This document shows, one piece after another, positions 13,501-23,460 of a stretch of DNA of 64,000 bases. The DNA is taken from contig OX393549.1 in NCBI GenBank assembly GCA_947650365.1, positions 31,791,126 to 31,855,125 of the forward strand, written 5' to 3'. The notes below the pieces were generated by a model. It did not search any database, was not told the DNA's origin, and worked only from the letters and a program-made list of their open reading frames with translations. Position numbers and translations under genes: made by a program. This DNA is from Chamaelirium japonicum (Eukaryota; Streptophyta; Magnoliopsida; Liliales; Melanthiaceae). Numbering within the stretch: position 1 is the first letter of the stretch; each line of letters starts with the position of its first letter.

Positions 13501-14149
13501 ACATAAGAAGCCTACTTCAAAAGATCATGAGAACTATCAGAACGAGAGGCAAACCCCAAACCCCCCCCCCCCCCCCCCCCCCTTCCATTTCAACCACCAA
13601 ACACCCCTAAAAGTTACATAGAAAAAGCATAAAAGGGAGGAATCAACTAAAACAATAAACATCCGAGAAAAAAGAAATTAACCAAAAAAAGAAGAAAAAA
13701 AACACCCAAATCGAAACCTAACAATAAGAAAGGAACGCGAATCACTGCATGCAGATCGATCCATCAAATCACACAATCAAAGCTGATAATCAAAGCCTCA
13801 AGATAGAAGAAGATTCGTGAGAGCAAGAGAGATGCCTGCTCTGGGTGACGTCGTAGATCTGACCCTTGATGGCCATGAGCAGGGGCTTCTTGGGGTCGGC
13901 GCCGTCGTAGGCCAGGAGCTCCTCCTCGGCGATCTCCCCGAGCTGCACCGGCGGCGGTAGGGGCTCTATCTGCTCGAACTCCACCTCCCGCCTCCTCGGG
14001 GCCGGCGGCGGCTGGAAGAACCCGGAGACGACGTAGTAGAAGGCGACGGCAACGGCCAGCACAGTGAAGAAGATCGCTGGCGACAGCCCCGTGTACGTCA
14101 CGATCGCATGCTTCGCCGTCTCCCACAGCTCTCCCACCTCCACCGCCAT
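4112..14149 (-). CDS. MSBP: Membrane steroid-binding protein (MAPR family), two exons
   Basis: A cytochrome b5-like MAPR protein of 240 residues. In plants such proteins are ER or plasma membrane anchored, bind steroids or haem, and act as scaffolds for P450 enzymes (family knowledge). Residues 24-45 form one N-terminal membrane segment. The b5-like fold covers about 70-165 with GEIAEEELLAYDG, KPLLMAIKGQIYDVT and MFYGPGGPYALFAGKDASRA. Tyr108 and Tyr114 align with the haem-ligand tyrosine region of animal PGRMC1. Residues 175-240 are an Ala/Glu-rich acidic tail. The CDS is 14149-13836 joined to 4520-4112. Arg105 is split across the junction (AG then G), and the joined sequence follows the Arabidopsis MSBP1 order without a gap. 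The ATG at 14149 begins the conserved N-terminus. MSBP1 and MSBP2 paralogues cannot be told apart here. Confidence 0.9.
4856..5043. repeat. 188 bp near-perfect hairpin (fold-back element)
   Basis: Arms of about 80-85 bp run from 4856 to about 4940 and return from about 4958 to 5043, with a loop of about 20 bp. The outer ends are AATTCAGTTCTATACTAC and its complement, and there are few mismatches. It could be a small fold-back MITE or a small-RNA-producing hairpin. No target duplication is clear. Confidence 0.8.
5264..5560. repeat. Tandem duplication, about 155 bp unit
   Basis: Two diverged copies start at 5264 and 5419 with GAATCAAGACTATGATTTAG and continue in parallel through CATTTTTCCAAATATT and CTTTAAAACCCT. 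Intronic in MSBP; no coding meaning seen. Confidence 0.7.
5561..7170. other. AT-rich intron sequence, no gene
   Basis: Contains a CA/GT-rich microsatellite-like patch near 6290-6330. No domain-bearing frame is visible on either strand. Probably old transposon debris within the MSBP intron. Confidence 0.4.
8810..11043 (+). pseudogene. Mutator-like (MuDR) transposase, broken
   Basis: Fragments in order match a MULE transposase. CPWRLHTSKLMKND...HNCSLPN is the MuDR DNA-binding region (about 9085-9180). VVDGSHLKRK (about 9959) holds the first catalytic Asp. SDQHRGLVSQ (10145 on) holds the second Asp, followed by CVFHISQNM. A SWIM finger follows (CSCRKF...KPCAQALA, 10708-10757). Last comes a CX2CX4HX4C zinc knuckle, CGRCKHTSHNRKSC (about 10985-11028). 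Multiple stops, frameshifts and the nested 409 bp MITE inactivate it. An upstream frame at 8211-8711 may be its N-terminal region but shows no known domain. Confidence 0.75.
9201..9609. mobile_element. hAT-type MITE nested in the MULE transposase
   Basis: The terminal inverted repeats are CAGTGTTCTAAAA and, from the other end, CAAGGTTCTAAAA. An 8 bp target duplication ATCATCAA lies at 9193-9200 and 9610-9617. Inner repeats of GCCTAGGCGC type extend the fold-back, and a short AT microsatellite sits in the middle. Removing it rejoins the transposase sequence. Confidence 0.9.
12021..13252. other. AT-rich intron sequence with diffuse repeats
   Basis: Imperfect direct repeats occur around TTTACAAAGTT and ATTCAACAATA (12040-12370) and around CATATCCACTAGTCCCACAG (12490-12600). 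No protein-coding signal is recognised. Confidence 0.5.
13266..13480 (-). mobile_element. tRNA-derived SINE, copy 2
   Basis: On the minus strand the head has a box A-like GGCAAAGCAACTGATGC and a box B-like GGTTGTGCGTTCAACTCC. The body ends with GGTTTCGGGACACC and a GAA-rich tail. Flanking direct repeats CTCAACAGATTCT (13253-13265) and CTCAACCGATTCT (13481-13493) match at 12 of 13 bases and are read as the target duplication. It is inside the MSBP intron and in the same orientation as the gene. Confidence 0.85.
13561..13582. repeat. Homopolymer of 22 C
   Basis: An uninterrupted C tract (G on the MSBP sense strand), intronic and about 250 bp downstream of exon 1. Its length is the kind that assemblies often get wrong. 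Confidence 0.95.
13836..14149 (-). CDS. MSBP: MSBP exon 1
   Basis: Carries 314 coding bases: the membrane anchor, a proline-rich linker and the start of the b5-like domain through DVTQS plus two bases of the next Arg codon. The frame runs on to a chance stop at 13790, but conservation ends at 13836. The adjoining intron bases read GC, giving AG|GC at the donor. Confidence 0.88.
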
Positions 14150-14500
14150 TCTCTCTCTCTCTCTCTACGACGGTCAAGATCGGGTGGGTGTCGTTTTATT
14201 GCAGGCGGAGATCCCTGCAAAGTCTGGAATCTGAGCGGTAGGTATGGGCTGCTGACCCGCATAGACGGCCCAAAGACATATGTTTATGCGGACAGCAGGC
14301 CCATACAACCGCGGGGCCCACTGCGATTCAAGATACATAGAGTAGCGGGCCCCAGCACTCAGAGCGTGCGGATGGGCTCTGAGAGCAGTGGGCCCCGCGG
14401 TTGTATGGTAGGCAGGATGTGCTGAAGATTTTCCCGTTTGGAAGAGAGCAGCGACATGCTGACCCTGCCACTCCCCTGACTCAAACCACTGTATCTGCAT
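14150..14500 (-). promoter_or_regulatory. MSBP promoter and 5' UTR region
   Basis: Just upstream of the ATG there is a GA-rich leader and a CAATAAAAC stretch that could serve as a TATA-like element. Several TGGGCC-type motifs (site II, TCP-factor targets in plants) occur on either strand between about 14268 and 14400. Assignment is by position and motif only. Confidence 0.5.
14301..14408. repeat. Perfect 24 bp inverted repeat in the MSBP promoter
   Basis: Positions 14301-14324 and 14385-14408 are exact reverse complements. The arm core reads ACAACCGCGGGGCCCACTG. The spacer is 60 bp. Each arm carries a GGGCCCAC site. Confidence 0.9.
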
Positions 14501-14544
14501 AGTGAATCGGGTCTATAAATCTATAATGCCTAGTTAAGTGGGAA

Positions 14545-14735
14545 TACGAGAAATGTTATTCAACCAGATGAGTTTACAGACAAGTTTACAGATGGCTTAC
14601 GTGTCATTGATCACAACCGTTTGTCAGCAGCTGCTCGATTGCTAGTCCGAGCATAGTGCCATTCACTGATCAAGTCTGTGATCAATGCCACGTAAGTCGT
14701 CTGTAAACTTGTCTGGTTAAGTAGCATTTCTCGTA
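14545..14735. mobile_element. Fold-back MITE
   Basis: The ends TACGAGAAATG and CATTTCTCGTA are inverted repeats. Inner repeats (GTTTACAGACAAGTTTACAG against CTGTAAACTTGTCTGG; TTACGTG against CACGTAAG) extend the fold-back. A TA target duplication is possible. It sits just upstream of the MSBP promoter. Confidence 0.7.
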
Positions 14736-14954
14736 GGGACACGTTGTATCAGTGGACATTGGATGCGTTACTCTGTAAAGATTGAAAAATACTGTTTAGT
14801 CAGATAGTTTTACAGCATATCTTATCCAGAATGACGTGGCATCCATTTACAGCGCCCCTTTTCTTGCCCATGTGAGTGATAAACGGACGGCAAAGGGACA
14901 CGGTAACTGTATGGTACGTCATTCTGGCTAAAGAGGGAGAAAGTCTTTCATATA

Positions 14955-15170
14955 ACCGTGATGATACGGCTTAGTTGGCATCAGGGATCAATCACAAACA
15001 CCTGAGCACCTCTTGGGATGCATCATAACCACACGATGGCAGATGCATCGCACCCGGCCCAACTGCACCCATCGGTTTCTCTGATTTAAACGATATTGTG
15101 AAGAGAGGTGTTGGCTCCAGTGTTTTTGATTGATCCGTGATGCCAACTAAGATGATATCACGATTATACC
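14955..15170. mobile_element. Second fold-back MITE, borders approximate
   Basis: A string around CTTAGTTGGCATCAGGGATC (about 14970) returns as its complement around GATCCGTGATGCCAACTAAG (about 15135). GAGCACCTCTT and AAGAGAGGTGTTGG also pair inside. No gene is present. Confidence 0.65.
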
Positions 15171-15409
15171 AAAGTTTTCCTCCTAAAGAGGGTGTAAAAC
15201 CTTTTGAACAGGTCCGCCGGGACTGGGTGGACACGGGCCGGGTTTGGGCCTAGTAACTACATATATTTTTTGGGATAATTGGTGACTAGTTTCATACAAC
15301 ATTTGATTTATGCGCACATGACATCCAAATATGGTCAGCTATGTTGGGTGCTTTCATTTGACAAATTTACTTTATCCCCTACATGCAATATACTTTACAA
15401 AAAGAAATC

Positions 15410-15780
15410 ATATGGAAAGTAACACTTCGGCAATAAACAATATCAATTATTACAATGATTTTACTGTAGCAAAACTTTTGTTATAGTAATTTCACTGTGG
15501 CAATTTTTTTTAAAAAAAACTAAGATTTTATAAATAAAAAAATTACTACAATAATTTCATTGTAGCAAAGAGAAACAATTTAGTACCATAGAGGAACAAT
15601 TGATTTTCACTGTAGCAATTGTTCTTCTTTAGTACCAAATTATTGCACTTTGCTATAGTGTACCAAAGAGAAACAATTCGATACTAAAAAAGAACAATTG
15701 CTATAGTAATTTCACTATAGCAAAGAGCAACAATTCGCTACTAAGATGAACAATTTGTAATGTACTGTAGCTGCTCATTT
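15410..15780. repeat. Copy of the TAGTGATTTCACTATAG palindromic family
   Basis: Repeated stretches of the form TTTCACTGTAGCAA and AGAACAATT alternate, often as short inverted pairs. This is the same repeat style as at 240-500 and 56.3-56.6 kb. Non-coding. Confidence 0.55.
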
Positions 15781-15790
15781 GCTACATTAA

Positions 15791-15972
15791 AGGATTGTTT
15801 GGTTGCTGTGCAAATGATGCGCGCAAATCTATTTGCACATGTGACATGTGCAATTAAAGTTTCATGCATTTATGTGAAATTTTATTTGCACAGTTTTATG
15901 TGCAAAAGCTGTACAAATTTAGTAAGTGTGTATCTGTTTACACACGTCACACCCTACTAACCAAACAATCCT
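15791..15972. mobile_element. 182 bp MITE with AGGATTGTTTGGTT ends
   Basis: The left end AGGATTGTTTGGTTGCTGTG is answered by AACCAAACAATCCT on the right. The interior is rich in GTGCAAA and TTTGCAC pairs. The termini resemble Tourist or hAT MITEs; the target duplication is not clear. Confidence 0.75.
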
Positions 15973-16096
15973 AAACTGTTTGCACATATGTTTTAAAAAT
16001 CACATGCTAAAAACATGAAATCAAACAAAAGTAACATGAACTCTTAATCAGGGATATTTTTGTCATTTAAAGGAGATAAAAGTCAATGAAGGGACC

Positions 16097-19000
16097 TGTC
16101 ACGCCCCAGAAATCTGAAGACCGATCCCTGGGGTGTGAGGTGGGAAAAGGAAGAGGGTTTTGGGACTGGTTACTTAACTATACCAATTTGGGTTCTCACA
16201 GGGCTTCTTCTACGCTCTCTAACATGAAAAACAAGAAAGAGGGAGAAAACCAAAGGGGAATCTTTTAAATTTGATTTTTCAAAAAAAAAACATTTTTTTT
16301 TTTAAAAAGCAAAGAAAGAGAAATGTCAATAGAGGGAAAACATTATCTAGTCCGGCTCGACCTTCAAAAGTCATATCCTCTCAGTATACATGTGTGACCT
16401 GTCGGTGCCACTACATACTGACAGGAGTCTATCTGAGGGAGCACGAGGCTCAAGCCTCCTATGGCTAGCCAAGTGGTTTCATCCACGCCCTAACACTCAA
16501 GTACACCAGTCTAGAGTTTCTATCTACAGGGTTAATCAATTTAGTTATTTATATATACTTATATTTTCATCATGATCTAACCTAGGCTTGGGGCCTTGAG
16601 GAGAGGCCTACCCAAAAGAATTCAGCTGGAACCATTGCAACTACAACCATAGAATACTAACTAACTAATAAAACTCTTATTCCAATATAATTACTATGTC
16701 TGAAGAGAAAAGACTACAAGACGGACATACTAAACAGAAAGGTAAAGCTGCAACTCCAACTCCGCCTCTGGACTCCTACTGCTACTCCTGAGCCTCCGAA
16801 CCTGCAACTGAGCCTACTCGTGGGAAAGAGTAGCCCCCAATAGGAAATTGGGAGATTAGCCAAATTAATGGCTAGTGACATCCTAATAGTCTTTAATAAT
16901 ATGAGACAACTAATCTTAATAAGATAAGATCTATCAATTCTAGTATGATCAAAGTTTGCAGAATGATACCTAAACCTATCAGTAGTCTATATTCACATGC
17001 AATTCCTACTGTCACTAAGTTATCTAACATGAAGTCCATTCCATGTTCTACAGCATTAAAGAACAAATTTATAAGACGTTCAGATTAAGTCACGAAGTCA
17101 TCATGTAAACAGTCACTAAATTCTAAATTCATATATAGATAAAACACACACTATCAAAATGTGAACCCCGGATATTTTGTTCATCCTGCCCCCGGTCGGG
17201 CATTACTATAGGGCCTTTTATTTCGATGTAGAGGGCCAACTCTCTCGCCGTGCATCCACCAACACCATGCACAAATCACCCAGATGATCATAAGGGGTTC
17301 CCCGTCTTTTACGGTGGAGCTCTACCGCCCAACTTGCTTTACTATGGGGACTTCAACTCCCCGGGACAGGGTTGCTAGGCCAATCCCTACTCGAGGGCAC
17401 CACCTATTGGCTTTACCACAACCCTTGCCCGTGACCCCTAACCTACTTAACTTCGGCTGTACGCGCAGGGTGGTTCACGGCCCTTGCACGCACGGGGTCC
17501 CTACCCTCTAACCAGGTAGATTCACATATAACATCTTTCAATACATACAATGAAGCTACAAAAGATATATTTAATGCTTATCAATTTCCAACAATTTACC
17601 CCTGGTCCCGTACTGCTCTCGCAACCCATGCGACATAATAAATCATTAAAGTAAAACACTCATCCCAGTGATCCGTGTGCTAGGGTTGCCATACTCCTCT
17701 CAGGAGGGTGGGCTCCGATAATTATTAGTTATTCAATTTATTATTTAATTTAAGGGAATCCTAATTACGGTGTCCATACAATCAAAAGCAATCATTATTA
17801 TTATTCTATTAATATTTTAAGCATGCGTCGCCGGACTCGCGACTCCGCATGCAAGGCGGGGTCCACTTGACCACATGCGACGATGCCCGGCGGGGCCCGC
17901 ATGCAGTGTCATGGACACCTACCCTTAGTCATTCTCATTTCCCACTATTAAAGACCACGGAAAGGGAAGTAGATGTCACCTGGTTGTCGATCGCACACGA
18001 CTCCGGCTTGCTATTTGCTTCTGATCCGTCTCCGCTGGATCACCACGATCAAGGTCTGATAATAACCACAGCTCCGCATCACAACTCTATCGATTAAAAC
18101 AGAAGAATCTACGACGAGGGTTTTATGCCAAGGATAGTCGGGCACCCTCAATAGGGGACCAACATTGAGTCGACAGCACACAAATCCGTGCGACTGAAAA
18201 ACTCGAACCTAAACAATACTAGGCCAAACAAGTAAACAGAAGCTAAACCTACTCACCGAATCGGGCTCGAAGAACCCTTTCCGATGGTTCCAGTTTCGCT
18301 GGAATCTGACTTCGGTCGGATGGTTTCGGGTCAAACCACGTAGAACCGATAAAATCGATCGCATGGCTGGTTCACTAGGGTAGAAGGGGTTCTAGGGTTA
18401 TATTCTGGGTTTAAAAGGTAGGGCTCAATGTTCTGAGCACAATGCCGTTAGTTTCGTCCGAATCCGAGTTCGGACGATAAAACGACGGTCAAACCACGGT
18501 ACCGCGATAAGATTCGGTCCAAGGATAAAACAGGGTATTAAACAGTATAATTACTATTCTAGACTATGGCCAATAGGTAGTATTTTCCGAGCCGGTCGAA
18601 ATGACGCTGGTTTCGTCCAATTCCGAGTTCGGACGGAGAAATGGCAGTCGAACCAAAATTGACTGGTTCACGGGTCTGGTTCAAGTGAACCAGACCGGTT
18701 CACTGCATGGGTTGGGTCTGCTGGGTCGGGTCGGGTCTGCAGTGCCATGTTGGGTCGGGTCGGGTTCAGGGCTAAACGGGTCGGGTCTGGGGGTTAAATA
18801 TAACATGGGAAATTACCAAACCACCCCCCCTCTCCTTCTTCTCCACGCGACCAGCCCGAAGGGCTGGTTCCTGTGCGCCGACGGCCGACGAGAGGGGGCG
18901 GCCCGGAGCGCCGGCGAGCGCTCGGCCGGCCTCTCCCGCACCACCCCCACGGAGGAGGCGCGGTGGGAGGCGGCCGGAGCGGCCGTCGGAGCCCGAGGGG

Positions 19001-20242
19001 TCGGCCGGAGAGGGGCTCGCGCGGGGCTTGGTCGGAGGTCGGAGGTCGCCGGGGAGGGGTTCGATGCGGCGGCGGTGTCCGCCCGAGCGGGCCGCGGCAA
19101 GGGAGAAGGATGGGCCGGGGGTTGCGGGTTGGGTCGCGAAGGGGATGAGAGGAGGAAAGGGGGCTGACCTTGGATCTCGGCGTGCTCGCCGGGGCTCCGG
19201 CGAGGGGCGGGTCGAGGTGCTCCGGTCTTCTCCACGATCTCTTCTCCTTCCCTCTCTCTGACTCTCGCGTTCTCTCTCTACTTCTCCTGTTCTCTCTATC
19301 TTCCTCTCGTTCTCTCTCTCTATTTCTCCCGTTCTCTCTCTTCTACTCTCACGTTCTCTCACATCCTCTCTCTCTCTCTATCTCTCTCTATCCCGTTCTC
19401 TCTCTATTTATAGAGGGGGGAGGCTGTTGTGGATATGGTGAGATGGGCTGGGCGGATAGGGTCGGTTAAGGGGAAGGGATAAGGACTAAAAGATATGGGT
19501 TTATCAACCCAAAATCTTACCCGATTATTCTCATCCGAATTTCGAATTTAAATAACTGGGGAGGGAGGTCAAGAGAGCTTAAAATTATGCTAGGAGACCG
19601 GGAGGTAGGCTCTAGGGCTAGTCGGGCTCGGTCCCGAGCCCTGAACCGGGCTTGGTTGGAATCCGGGTGCGATTCATCCATCAACCGGGCTGAAAAGAAT
19701 AATCACTTGTAACTATCAAACTGGAAGTCGGAATAGGGACCGAGAGGATTCGTTGGAAAGGTCTCGTCAACGCGAACGCGTTAGCACTTGGTACATAATT
19801 TTCTGACCTCTGGATCTCCCGAAAAGAAGGAAAGACTCCAAAACTCAAAATAGCAATAACTAATCACCCGGGTGTCGGATCGACCCAAACTTAGGCTCAT
19901 TGGAAGGCTCTCTCAAATCCCCATCTAACATATCTTGTTTCGTTACGATCCGATCACCCGATCTCTTATAAGAAACAGAACAGCTACAACTATCGACCAA
20001 TTATCGTTTTTCTAGGGTTTACCTGCCGGGCTGCCGAAACTAGCTGCGCATACACCTGATCGTTGCACGGAACACACCATCGTGACATGCTCGAAGTTAC
20101 GGAGAATGTGAACGTAAAACATCCCATAGGTTTACGATCCATTTATTGGGAAAAAGCCCAAAGAAAAAGTCTGGCTGCAAAAAGACGAAACTAGCCATGG
20201 AGGATTTCTATTATTCTCAAATCTAACACCACAGGTGTTACA
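16097..20242 (+). mobile_element. Candidate large LTR (about 4.1 kb), probably solo, Ty3/Gypsy-like
   Basis: The left edge TGTCACGCCCCAGAA and right edge ACACCACAGGTGTTACA are typical of one class of large plant Gypsy LTRs. The interior is GC-rich with CT-rich stretches (19255-19405) and has no retroelement protein domain. Overlapping open frames on both strands at 18.6-19.4 kb look compositional. No primer-binding site follows and flanking 5 bp (GGACC and GAAAG) do not match, so solo LTR status is inferred. Confidence 0.4.
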
Positions 20243-20595
20243 GAAAGGCAGGGATATCCTCGCACCCTAGGACTCTCCGGGGCCTTCGGAGCTCTTGGAG
20301 AAGGAGAAGAATCTCAGTGGGGATCCGGAAGCCGTGGGATATGTTGGTCATGGCGATCGTGTGGGTCATTTGGCTTGAGCGGAATAACCGAATTTTCAAT
20401 GCTAAATCTGCAGAGCCGGAGAAGCTGCGGCATTCGGTGTATTCCCTCTTCAAAACATGGATTAGCCCTTGGCACGATAGCCTAGGGGAGGAGGCACTTC
20501 GTTTTTGTAACGGTATTCTGACTTAGTTTTTATTGGTTTCTGGTTGGGGTCCGCCAAACCCTCCCTCCATTTAGGAGGGGTTCTCAAAAAAAAAA
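20243..20595 (+). pseudogene. LINE 3' end (5'-truncated)
   Basis: The frame at 20317-20526 encodes the typical tail of plant L1-type ORF2 proteins (VWVIWLERNNRIFNAKS). It is followed by a short 3' UTR and an A-rich tail at about 20588-20600. The reverse transcriptase core is absent. Confidence 0.75.
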
Positions 20596-20642
20596 GAAAA
20601 AAGAACAGCTTGCGAACAAGCCCAGGCTTGCTCGAGTGCTAA

Positions 20643-20885
20643 GGGGGTGTTTGGCATCATTCCGGAACAGCCTATTTCCATTCCGAATTCTCTGATTTGA
20701 AATTAACAGCTAGTAATTGTTCCGGTGGAATGAAGGACTTGGGAACCAAAAAATCTCACTCCCGTTGTTTCTGTACCAACGGGAGAGCTAGACCATCAAA
20801 TTGCATTGAAAATAGTAATTGACGGTAATAACCCCTTCTGGAAGAGGATTAAGGGGAACAACTGTTCCACATACCAAACTCCTCC
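20643..20885. mobile_element. Tourist-like MITE (PIF/Harbinger type)
   Basis: The ends GGGGGTGTTTGGCAT and ATACCAAACTCCTCC are imperfect inverted repeats. A 3 bp TAA duplication lies at 20640-20642 and 20886-20888. Confidence 0.8.
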
Positions 20886-21079
20886 TAATTAAGCCAAGAA
20901 CAAGCCTGAATAACAAGCTCGTCAGACTAAAGAACGGGCTAAGCTCAATCAAGGTACAGCTAGGGCTCGATTTGGTTCGCGAGCAGAGTTCATGAGTGAC
21001 AGCTTGCGAGGATTGTGAATGGGCTCTAATTAAGCTGCCCATAGGCTCTGGGGGTGTGAATCCCACTACCATCAGGGGA

Positions 21080-21255
21080 TTGGGGAGTTGCTAAGCAACT
21101 AATGCTTTGGTGAGGAGGTCATGGGCTCAATTTCTCCCACCCTCATTTTACCCAGGAGTGAGTTGGAAAACTTCTAAGTGGGTTGGCGCGCATTCCTGAA
21201 AGTGGATTCATTGTTCGAAAGGTTTCGGGACACCCACCATTGTTTAAAAAAAAAG
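21080..21255 (+). mobile_element. tRNA-derived SINE, copy 3
   Basis: Head GAGTTGCTAAGCAACTAATGC, box B-like GGTCATGGGCTCAATTTC and body motif GGTTTCGGGACACCC, ending in a short A run. It has the same architecture as copies 1 and 2. Borders approximate. Confidence 0.7.
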
Positions 21256-21407
21256 TATGAACGGCGCTCTACATGAATTAATACAATAGTTTTGATGCGC
21301 CAGCACATAAATTAATACAATAGTCCCACATTGGTTGGTTGGTTGAAGGTGAGCACATGTATTCCTGGATCAATTGCTATTAGGGCTTCTTAGAAGAAAA
21401 AAAAAAA

Positions 21408-21671
21408 GGCTTATTTTGACTTTGCCCCCCAAATTTTGCCTTGAATTAGACTTTACCCCCCATCTTTTTATTAATTAGACTTTACCCTCCAAAACTAATT
21501 GTTTCGTCAGCTCACCCCCAAACATTTATTTCTTTTCCGTCAGCTCACCCTTTCTCTTAGATGGCGAGCTGACGGAACAGTTAGTTTTGGGGGGTAAAGT
21601 CTAATTAATGAAAAGATGGGGGGTAAAGTCTAATTCAAGGTAAAATTTAGGGGGCAAAGTCAAAATAACCA
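21408..21671. mobile_element. Fold-back MITE with TTATTTTGACTTTGCC ends, copy 1
   Basis: An almost complete fold-back whose outer arms are TTATTTTGACTTTGCCCCCC and its complement. Inner arms include GACTTTACCCCCCA and CGTCAGCTCACC. Other copies lie at 24.2 and 53.9-54.4 kb. A 13 bp direct repeat CAATTGCTATTAG lies outside it at 21371-21383 and 21682-21694. Confidence 0.85.
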
Positions 21672-21694
21672 CAAAGAAAAACAATTGCTATTAG

Positions 21695-22379
21695 TCTTTT
21701 GATCTGGTTTAACCTAATCCGCCACTAATACCAATTTCTATATTTGGAATTCATACCTTTTGTTGATGTGGTTCCAACTACAACAAAAGGGAGCTTCAAG
21801 ATAATTAGGACCAAACACAAATTAAGCATGCCAAGGCAGCCAGGCCCGATCATTTCTCATTAATCTCGGGCTGAGCTGAACAACCAATTTTTTTACCGAA
21901 TAAGCAAAAACTTCTATTTAAGTAGTTAAAGCATGTTTTTTTAAAACAAATTATGGCAGTCAAATATTTTTTTGATGTTATTTGTTTGTTTTAAAGAAAC
22001 AAAGGTATGTAATCATAGGCCTATTTCCTATTTTATATTTTTTTATTTGGAAGAGACAAGTGGCCCGTACATTACCTATTTGTGCGCTCGCAGAAGATAG
22101 ACGAAAGATCAAAATTTGCTAGTGAGAGAAATGCCCTGATTTTTAATAGGAGTAATTAGTTGTAGGTCCAATATAATAGTATTGGTTTACATTAAGTCCA
22201 CCAAATCGCATTGGTTTACATTAAGTCCACGAAATAAATTTAGATTAAAAGATGATCATGTAAAGTTGTTTGTACATATAAGAGATCATCTTCTAATCGT
22301 TTCTGATGAGTTTGTTTTTAAATGCCAAGTCTACCCAAACCCTCTCCCACATGAAATCAATGTAACTACGATAGTGTCA
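21695..22379. other. No gene recognised
   Basis: AT-rich sequence; short frames without family resemblance. Confidence 0.4.
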
Positions 22380-22680
22380 GTATTGCTACAATGATTTTCA
22401 ATGTAGCTGCTACGGTGATTTCACTATAGCTACTGTAGTGAAATCACTGTAGCAGTGGTAATGAAATCATTGTAGAAGCTATTGTGGTTTGGGTTTAGAA
22501 ATTAGGTTAAGATTGGGGTTCACTATTTAGGGTATAGAATTAGGATTATGATTAGGGCTCACTATTTAGGGTATAGAATTAGGTTTAGGTTTAGAATTAG
22601 GGTTAGGGTTTCACAACACAACAAAAACGTTTCGGAATTCCGAAACGTTTTTTTATCAAGTTGTGAAACCGATTTAACTA
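22380..22680. repeat. Palindrome-rich stretch
   Basis: At 22380-22475 repeats of the CTACAGTGATTTCACTGTAG style occur. At 22500-22610 a TTTAGGGTATAGAATTAGG unit is repeated. A perfect 30 bp palindrome centred on GGAATTCC lies at 22623-22652 and is flanked by GTTTCACAAC and GTTGTGAAAC. Non-coding. Confidence 0.7.
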
Positions 22681-22909
22681 GATGGTTAATGGAAGGGCAC
22701 ATGAGTCATTTTACCAATAGTTGGGCCTATGGCAATTGAAACTTTGAATAGTGGGTCTCTGTTAATAGAGAAATTTTGTCTACCCTTAACATAAATATAA
22801 TTTCTTTAAAAGGGATATAGATTGCAAAGTCCCCCTTTTTAATAACCCCACGGGCTAGAAGGTTTAAAGTGAGAGAGCAGCCCGCCACTAAAGAGTGGGT
22901 GGAAATAGG

Positions 22910-23460
22910 GGTAATGCACAATAGGTCCCTCTAACATATCGATTTTAGTGATAAAAACAGCCTATATGGTTAATTAGTGTTAGGTTCTCTCGATTGAAAA
23001 ATGTCCCTTTTACCCCTGCGGCCAACTGAACTCGTGAGCAAGATCCCTACATGCAGTTGTACATGTGTGAACCAGTCCGAGCCAAACAAAAGAACTATAT
23101 CAAAAAGAGTAACGATCTTCAAAAATTATTACTCTTTTGCTATAGTGAAATCACTGTAACAAAAAAAAAAAAACGATTTTGCGCAAATTGAGTAACAATC
23201 TGTGCAAATTGTTACTCTTTTACTACAGTGAAATCACTGAAGCATTTTTTTTGGAGAAATCTTATCGTGGAAATTTTTTTTTGCTACAGTGAAATCACTG
23301 TAGCAAATCTACGTGTTGAGCCTGTAGCGACAAGGATAGAGTGGCATGCACTAAGAGATAAATTGGTCATTAAAAAGGGATAAAATTCACGTGTGGGACT
23401 TGCTCTAGCTGCATCCTTTTCGGGAGGGACCTGGTGTAACACCATCTTGTTGGCTATCCA
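22910..23460 (+). mobile_element. Non-autonomous repeat, copy related to 56.05-56.80 kb
   Basis: Shares several blocks in order with 56050-56800: GGGTAAT and TTTTAGTGATAAA near the left, GAGCAAGA and AAAGAGTAACGATCTT in the middle, CTACAGTGAAATCACTGTAG palindromes, and TGTAACACCATCTTGTTGGC at the right. No protein is encoded. Superfamily unknown. Confidence 0.6.

Larger units (their letters stand above)
4521..13835 (-). other. 9.3 kb MSBP intron with GC-AG borders
   Basis: The phase-2 intron starts with GC (13835-13834) and ends with AG (4522-4521). It is filled with a 188 bp hairpin, a 155 bp tandem duplication, a Mutator-like pseudo-element with a nested hAT MITE, AT-rich repeats, a SINE and a run of 22 C. 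No GT donor near the exon end would keep the conserved residues. Confidence 0.8.

Noticed and set aside
18601..19362. Overlapping long frames of up to 196 residues on both strands
   Set aside because: GC-rich and CT-repeat composition inside a candidate LTR; products are Arg/Pro/Gly-rich with no domain.
22500..22610. Interstitial telomere repeat
   Set aside because: Strings resembling TTTAGGG occur but in an irregular order within a duplicated unit; no run of exact repeats.
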